The translations under genes and the position numbers were made by a program. A stretch of DNA of 64,000 nucleotides from Candidatus Desulfosporosinus nitrosoreducens (lineage in GTDB: Bacteria > Bacillota > Desulfitobacteriia > Desulfitobacteriales > Desulfitobacteriaceae). Numbering within the stretch: position 1 is the stretch's first letter; every line of letters begins with the position of its first letter. Of this stretch, positions 59,637-64,000 are shown piece after piece. The stretch spans positions 1 to 64,000 of the forward strand of contig NZ_JAVHUW010000047.1 in NCBI RefSeq assembly GCF_030954495.1, in the 5' to 3' direction. The notes beneath the pieces were generated by a model that ran no database searches, had not been told where the DNA came from, and saw nothing but the letters and a program-made list of their open reading frames with translations.

Positions 59637-61949
59637 ATGAAGTTTGTTAAGGCAAGTAAAATTATACCTTTGCTGATAATAATCGGTTTGCCGGTTATTC
59701 TGGGGCTCATAACGTTTACAGCCCAAGCTCCCGCGCGTTCTAAAGGACCAGGTGCAGAGTTCTCCTCAACTCAAGCTTTTGAGCATGTCAGATATCTGGC
59801 TCAAAAAATTGGCCCTCGTCCGGCCGGAAGCAAGGCGGAGTTAAAGGCGGCGCAGTATATCGAATATGTTTTAAATCAGGATGGCTGGAAGGTGCGGGAA
59901 CAGCCTTTTAGTAAAGTGATCGTGCGGAACGCCGATGCCAATCAGCCGGAACAGCAAGTCGAATTGATCAACAGTCAAAATATTATTGCCGAACTGCCGG
60001 GAACACTGCCGAATACGGTGGTTATCGGCGCTCATTACGACACGGCCACAATGAATGTTCCCGGAGCCGTGGACAACGCTTCGGGTGTGGGAGTTTTGCT
60101 TGAACTGGCCAGAGTTTTAAGTAAGGAGCCTCATCAAAAAACGTATCAATTGGTTTTTTTCGGCGCCGAAGAAAATGGGCTGGTAGGTTCGAAATTTTAT
60201 ACCTCCCAAGCCGACCTGTCAGCCGTAGAATGGATGCTTAATGTCGATATGGTAGGGACTCCCCTGGAAATCGATGTGGCCGGAAAACTATCCGCTCCCC
60301 CGGAACTGCTTAAGCAAGTCTCTGTCCTGGCTAAAGAAAGTCACATTCCTTTTCATATAAGCCGGGATTTTACCCTGATGACCCGGGGTAGCTCTCAAGG
60401 TGGGTCAAGTGACTTCAGTTCCTTCCTGGATGAAGGTATCCCCGCCCTTGGCTTGGGTATTTATGGGAGGTCAGCCGGCTATTTTCACAGACCTGAAGAC
60501 CGTTTGGACCAAGTTTCTTTGGCAGACATGCAAACAGTTGGGGATTTTGCTCAAGGGTTGGTAAGCCGGGTGGCCATGCATAAAGTAGGGCCGCAAGTCT
60601 GGGATGAGTTGTACCTGACGTTTCAAATGGGGGAAAATGTCTTTGTTTTGCCCAGCTATGGGCTTCGAGCGCTGATTATTCTGGTTTTTTTAGGGACAGT
60701 TTTGATTTTGGGCAGGTTTATCAGAAATAGTAAAAACCGGCGCAAGTTGAATTGGAAGGATGTCCCATCGGTCTTAGGAATTATCCTCTTTTTGAGTTTA
60801 ATTATTATCGGGGTAAGCGGGGGAGGAGAGATTCTCTGGCAGCACTTGAAACAAACTGAAATGTTATACTTTGCTCATCCTGAAGTTTATCTGCTGGCGC
60901 GTATCGGCATCGCTCTAACTCTGATCCTTTTCCTGGCCAATTGGTTTCCCAAACTTCCGCTTAAACGAGATCCTCACCTTTATTGGTTTTGCGGTGTACT
61001 CCTGCTTTTGTTAGGGAGTCTCGCTTTAGCCCTTGTGCGCATTGATCTGGCTTTTCCCTTTGTTTTTTGGCTGTTGTGTTTTGATTTGCTCTACTTTTTA
61101 CCTAGTATAAGTCTAGCCTTGATTGGCCCTTATTTTCTCTACCGGATGCATTACGAATTACTAAATTCCGAACAATGGTTAGGCTTTTACGCGGCGATTC
61201 ATAAGTATCCGTTCGTTTTCTTAGGGCTTTACTCGTTGCTGTTAATTCCAATTTTGCTGGCCTGCTGTTATGTCGCTTTAAAAAGGTCTGCTCTCAGTCA
61301 AAAAGTCTTAGCTTATCTGAAAATCCCGGCTTTGGTTGGGGCCGGTCTCTTGATACTAGCCTTAGGTTTAGTGCCCGCTTACACCAAAGAGTATCCGCAA
61401 CCGGTACTTGTGCGGGAGGAATGGTCGGGAAGCCGGAACGGGAAACTGCATATTCTGGCGGATGACCGTCTGCCAAGTCAATTGGTTAAGGATTTAAGCG
61501 GACAGGAAGGGAAGAGTATCGTTGTTCCTCTGCAAAATGCTAAACCGCCGCTAACTGTTGTTTCTACCGTGGAAGAAAAAGCTTCAGGTTCCCAAAGAAT
61601 CCTGGATATTTCTTTTAAGCTGAGTTACCTGCAGGAACCCTATTTAGTGAGTTTAAAACTGGACAGCGAGCATCCTTTTGAAGTTAAAACCGATGAATTC
61701 TTACCTATGTCCAAACTGCCTAAAAAAATTCAATTAATTGGAACTCGTCAATCAGGCGGAAACTATTCGCTCCTCATCCAAAGAACTCCCCCTCAAAAGA
61801 ATAGTATTCATCTGACTGTGGAAACTGAGGGAATTCTCACGTGCTCGCTGGCCGGAGTTTTTCCCGATTTGAAGCCCCAGTTAGAAATAAGCAACGAGAA
61901 TTTATCCGTAGATTATCAAATCCAATATCAAGAAAAATACACTTTTTAA
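59637..61949 (+). CDS. Membrane-bound M28 zinc peptidase
   Basis: A 770-residue protein: an N-terminal signal anchor (IIPLLIIIGLPVILGLITF), an extracellular M28 aminopeptidase domain (about 45-330) and, after it, eight or so membrane helices plus a C-terminal beta-type domain (600-770). Zinc ligands and catalytic acids are all seen: His in IGAHYDTA, bridging Asp in GAVDNASG, Glu pair in FFGAEENG, Asp in NVDMVG and His in YFHRPEDRLD. Similar peptidase plus membrane fusions are known from yeast Pff1/ERMP1 type proteins. Probably an envelope aminopeptidase. ATG 59637, ribosome site GAAAGG-like. Confidence 0.88.
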   Translation: MKFVKASKIIPLLIIIGLPVILGLITFTAQAPARSKGPGAEFSSTQAFEHVRYLAQKIGPRPAGSKAELKAAQYIEYVLNQDGWKVREQPFSKVIVRNADANQPEQQVELINSQNIIAELPGTLPNTVVIGAHYDTATMNVPGAVDNASGVGVLLELARVLSKEPHQKTYQLVFFGAEENGLVGSKFYTSQADLSAVEWMLNVDMVGTPLEIDVAGKLSAPPELLKQVSVLAKESHIPFHISRDFTLMTRGSSQGGSSDFSSFLDEGIPALGLGIYGRSAGYFHRPEDRLDQVSLADMQTVGDFAQGLVSRVAMHKVGPQVWDELYLTFQMGENVFVLPSYGLRALIILVFLGTVLILGRFIRNSKNRRKLNWKDVPSVLGIILFLSLIIIGVSGGGEILWQHLKQTEMLYFAHPEVYLLARIGIALTLILFLANWFPKLPLKRDPHLYWFCGVLLLLLGSLALALVRIDLAFPFVFWLLCFDLLYFLPSISLALIGPYFLYRMHYELLNSEQWLGFYAAIHKYPFVFLGLYSLLLIPILLACCYVALKRSALSQKVLAYLKIPALVGAGLLILALGLVPAYTKEYPQPVLVREEWSGSRNGKLHILADDRLPSQLVKDLSGQEGKSIVVPLQNAKPPLTVVSTVEEKASGSQRILDISFKLSYLQEPYLVSLKLDSEHPFEVKTDEFLPMSKLPKKIQLIGTRQSGGNYSLLIQRTPPQKNSIHLTVETEGILTCSLAGVFPDLKPQLEISNENLSVDYQIQYQEKYTF

Positions 61950-62022
61950 GGAAGTTACAGCTCAGGATAGGATAAATTTTAGATGGGGAAGCTAAAAACA
62001 ATTTGAGGAGAGGGTGAAAAAA

Positions 62023-62262
62023 ATGTACAAATTAGTAGCGGTCGAGGATGGGCTTACTAATGTGACCCAGGCACTTAATGCGGCAGGCTTTAAAACGACT
62101 CCTTTGGAAGGCGAAGCATTATATAATATTCAAGCTGTTATAGTTAAAGGCAACGGTACGGATTGTTTGTCCCCCGAGTGGCCTATTAAACTGCCGGTTA
62201 TTAACGCTGCCGGACGAAGTGCTGAAGAGGTTGTCGAGGTTCTTAGAGATCGTTTATCGTAA
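62023..62262 (+). CDS. UPF0180/YkuS-like protein
   Basis: A 79-residue protein of the UPF0180 type: VAVEDGLTNVTQALNAAGF and AVIVKGNGTDCLSP, PVINAAGRSAEEVVEVL. Function is unknown; a CxxC is not conserved. ATG 62023 fits family N-termini; GTG 62014 in frame is the alternative since GAGGAG precedes it closely. A terminator follows. Confidence 0.8.
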   Translation: MYKLVAVEDGLTNVTQALNAAGFKTTPLEGEALYNIQAVIVKGNGTDCLSPEWPIKLPVINAAGRSAEEVVEVLRDRLS

Positions 62263-62277
62263 CGCTTGTTTCCCAGG

Positions 62278-62303
62278 CCATCCTAAAAGGGATGGTTTTT
62301 TTC
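62278..62303 (+). terminator. Rho-independent terminator
   Basis: CCATCC (62278-62283) pairs with GGATGG (62290-62295), followed by TTTTTTT. Confidence 0.85.
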
Positions 62304-62435
62304 TGCTGTCTGTCTGCGGTGGTTGGCAAAGCTAAAAACGGAGTTTAGAGGAGCAAACAAGTTTCTTTAGCATTTTTCCAAAAAGGCCATATACTGGATA
62401 GTAGATTATCCCATCCAGGAAGGAGTGCTATAGAG

Positions 62436-62567
62436 ATGTTTTTCGGAGTTATACCTTTTGCTTTGGGTTTTGGCTTAGGAACTTTGGCAGCGCCCCGCTA
62501 TGTTCCGTATCCTGTTTATCCGCCCTACCCGCCTTATCCCTACGCCTACCCTTATAGGGGCTGGTAG
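62436..62567 (+). CDS. Tiny Pro/Tyr-rich protein, 43 residues
   Basis: A 43-residue frame with AGGAGTG before ATG 62436. The first 18 residues are hydrophobic and glycine-rich (MFFGVIPFALGFGLGTLA), which may be a short membrane segment; the rest is almost only Pro, Tyr, Val and Ala with PYPPYPPYPYAYPY-type repeats, ending RGW. Such tyrosine/proline-rich small proteins occur in spore coats and membrane-associated clusters. Coding is supported by the ribosome site, a strong terminator shortly after the stop and the biased composition. Function unknown. Confidence 0.72.
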   Translation: MFFGVIPFALGFGLGTLAAPRYVPYPVYPPYPPYPYAYPYRGW

Positions 62568-62592
62568 AAACTATCTTATAAACTTTGCAAGA

Positions 62593-62623
62593 AAAGGAAA
62601 GTAAAAGCTTTCCTTTCTTTCGT
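62593..62623 (+). terminator. Rho-independent terminator
   Basis: AAAGGAAAG (62593-62601) pairs with CTTTCCTTT (62608-62616), followed by CTTTCG. Confidence 0.7.
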
Positions 62624-62692
62624 TTTCACGGTATATTTTTAAGGACATATGAGTTAAATTAAGGGTAGTTCTGGAAAGTGAGGAAAGATACC

Positions 62693-63967
62693 ATGTCTAT
62701 GCCGCGGGCTTTTCTGATCAAGAATCGAAAGAGAAGGCTGGAACAAGGACATCCCTGGGTTTACCCCGGAGAGATTGCCGGAATTGAGGGGGAACCATCA
62801 GGTGGGGATATTGTACATATTTTGAATCATGACGGACATTTTCTGGCGCAGGGATTTTACAACCCTTCGTCTCAATTAGTCTTGCGAGTTATTTCCTATT
62901 CCGAAAAAATTGTCGATGAAGAGGTTTTTCTGGCCAAAATCCGCCAGGCCTGGAGGCGGAGACAATGGCTCTTGCCTGATGCTTCGTCCTGCAGAGTTGT
63001 CCATGGAGAAGCAGATTTCCTGCCGGGCCTGATTGTTGACAAATATGAAGAAATTTTAGTCGTCCAAATTCTTGCCTTAGGGATGGAGGTCCGGCGTCCC
63101 TGGATCATAAAGGCCTTAAAGCAAGTTTTTAATCCGCAGGGAATTTATGAACGCAGTGATGTTGCGGTCAGGCGGTTGGAGGGCCTGGAGGAAAGAGCGG
63201 GTTTTATAGGAGAGGCTTTTGCTACCCAGGTAACCTTGCTGGAAAACGGCTTAAAAGTTATGGTGGATGTCGCTGAAGGACAGAAAACCGGTTATTTTTT
63301 CGATCAACGTGAAAATCGGGCCGCCTTAAAACCTTTAATGACAGGCTGGGGAGCGAAGCATGGGATTACCAAGGACAAAGAGGGCTGTCTCAGAGATGCG
63401 AAAGGAAAGGAAATAAAAAATCCTTTTTGGGATGGTGCTGAAGTTTTGGATTGCTTTGCGCACACCGGGTCCTTTATGCTGCACGCCTGTTTGTATGGCG
63501 CCAAAAAGGTGACTTGCCTGGATGTCTCTGAAAAAGCTATCGCCATGGCTAAGCGAAACGCTTTGCTCAATGGTTTTCTGCACCGCACAGACTTTATCGC
63601 CGCCAATGCTTTCGATTTTTTAAGAGAACAGGTTAAAGAAAAGAAGACCTGGGATGTTGTTATTTTAGACCCGCCGGCCTTTGCCAAAAATCGTCAAGCT
63701 TTAGAAGGAGCCTTAAGGGGATATAAAGAAATTAATCTTCAAGGAATGAAATTAGTGCGGGACGGAGGCGTTTTGGTTACCGCTTCCTGCTCTTACCATC
63801 TAAGCGCCGCGCGGTTTTTGCAAATGATTCAGGAGGCCGCAACAGATGCTCATAAGATTTTGCGCCTTGTTGAGTTTCGCCGCGCAGGTAAAGATCATCC
63901 CGTTCTTTTGGGAAGTGAAGAAACAGATTATTTAAAGTTTGCTGTATACGAAGTCTTTGACCGCTAA
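62693..63967 (+). CDS. Class I SAM-dependent 23S rRNA methyltransferase (RlmI type)
   Basis: A 424-residue PUA-domain plus methyltransferase protein. Residues 1-75 are the PUA domain (HPWVYPGEIAGIEG, GDIVHILNHDGHFLAQGFYNP); then the EEHUD-like domain, and the Rossmann methyltransferase with EVLDCFAHTGSF (SAM motif I), CLDVSEKAI, and catalytic VVILDPPAFAKNRQALEGALRGY; TASCSYH closes it. RlmI makes m5C1962 in 23S rRNA in E. coli. About 28 residues between QRENRAALKPL and motif I (KDKEGCLRDAKGKEIKN) look inserted compared with RlmI. ATG 62693 follows a GTGAGG site. Confidence 0.88.
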   Translation: MSMPRAFLIKNRKRRLEQGHPWVYPGEIAGIEGEPSGGDIVHILNHDGHFLAQGFYNPSSQLVLRVISYSEKIVDEEVFLAKIRQAWRRRQWLLPDASSCRVVHGEADFLPGLIVDKYEEILVVQILALGMEVRRPWIIKALKQVFNPQGIYERSDVAVRRLEGLEERAGFIGEAFATQVTLLENGLKVMVDVAEGQKTGYFFDQRENRAALKPLMTGWGAKHGITKDKEGCLRDAKGKEIKNPFWDGAEVLDCFAHTGSFMLHACLYGAKKVTCLDVSEKAIAMAKRNALLNGFLHRTDFIAANAFDFLREQVKEKKTWDVVILDPPAFAKNRQALEGALRGYKEINLQGMKLVRDGGVLVTASCSYHLSAARFLQMIQEAATDAHKILRLVEFRRAGKDHPVLLGSEETDYLKFAVYEVFDR

Positions 63968-64000
63968 TAATTATATTCAAAACCACTTTGCAAATTAAAC

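Overview
The window reads as chromosome of an anaerobic, endospore-forming low-to-moderate GC Firmicute of the class Clostridia, most like the Desulfosporosinus/Desulfitobacterium (Peptococcaceae) lineage. This is inferred from the mix of sporulation genes (spo0A, spoVM, pdaB-like, prkA-yhbH-spoVR), the futalosine menaquinone gene mqnE, a sirohaem/[4Fe-4S] sulfite-reductase-like protein, ferredoxin, strong AGGAGG-type ribosome sites and frequent TTG/GTG starts. No species call can be proven without a search.

Layout. 1-1.1 kb: 3' end of a group II intron (domains V/VI), then a c-di-AMP (ydaO/yuaA) riboswitch in front of a secreted NlpC/P60 hydrolase. 1.4-10.3 kb: uvrC, small membrane/hypothetical genes, mqnE, a phosphodiesterase, a ylqG-ylqH (FlhB-tail) pair, a ferritin-like protein. 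10.3-17.3 kb: p-aminobenzoate genes (pabAB fusion and pabC), a lipoprotein, a DinG-type helicase with a degenerate exonuclease domain, and pssA preceded by what looks like a remnant of psd. 17.4-25.8 kb: spoVM (21 codons), an oppABCDF peptide transporter, a small zinc-ribbon protein and the DUF1858-sirohaem protein. 25.8-33.5 kb: ferredoxin, spo0A, a thymidylate-kinase-like gene, a divergent carbamoyltransferase, tRNA-Arg(CCG), YitT, PdaB-like deacetylase and a TPR protein. 33.6-42.9 kb: cobO-like, glnA, prkA-yhbH-spoVR, two DedA proteins. 42.8-46.0 kb (minus strand): a znuA-znuC-znuB-zur-type metal uptake locus. 46.2-53.5 kb: cyclophilin, LysR regulator, a DnaA paralogue lacking the N-terminal domain, pfkA, pgi, and a long FtsA/PilM-like ATPase-fold protein with beta-grasp-like repeats. 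53.6-64.0 kb: a variant Lgt, FmdE-like protein, panB, a winged-helix regulator, a probable 6S RNA, histidine phosphatase, a phospholipase-D-like lipoprotein, a membrane M28 peptidase, small proteins and an RlmI-type rRNA methyltransferase.

Most of the window is ordinary core chromosome. The signals I think deserve follow-up are: a structured intergenic element present twice (28.5 kb and 58.3 kb) with compensatory stem changes; the DnaA paralogue upstream of pfkA-pgi; the FtsA-like protein with repeated beta-grasp tail; the RBS-sequestering hairpin of znuA; the psd remnant translationally coupled to pssA; the carbamoyltransferase with altered substrate motifs; the dead-looking exonuclease domain fused to the DinG helicase; and the unannotated small RNA at 57.4 kb. 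I saw no CRISPR array, no complete insertion sequence and no recognisable defence or biosynthetic cluster.
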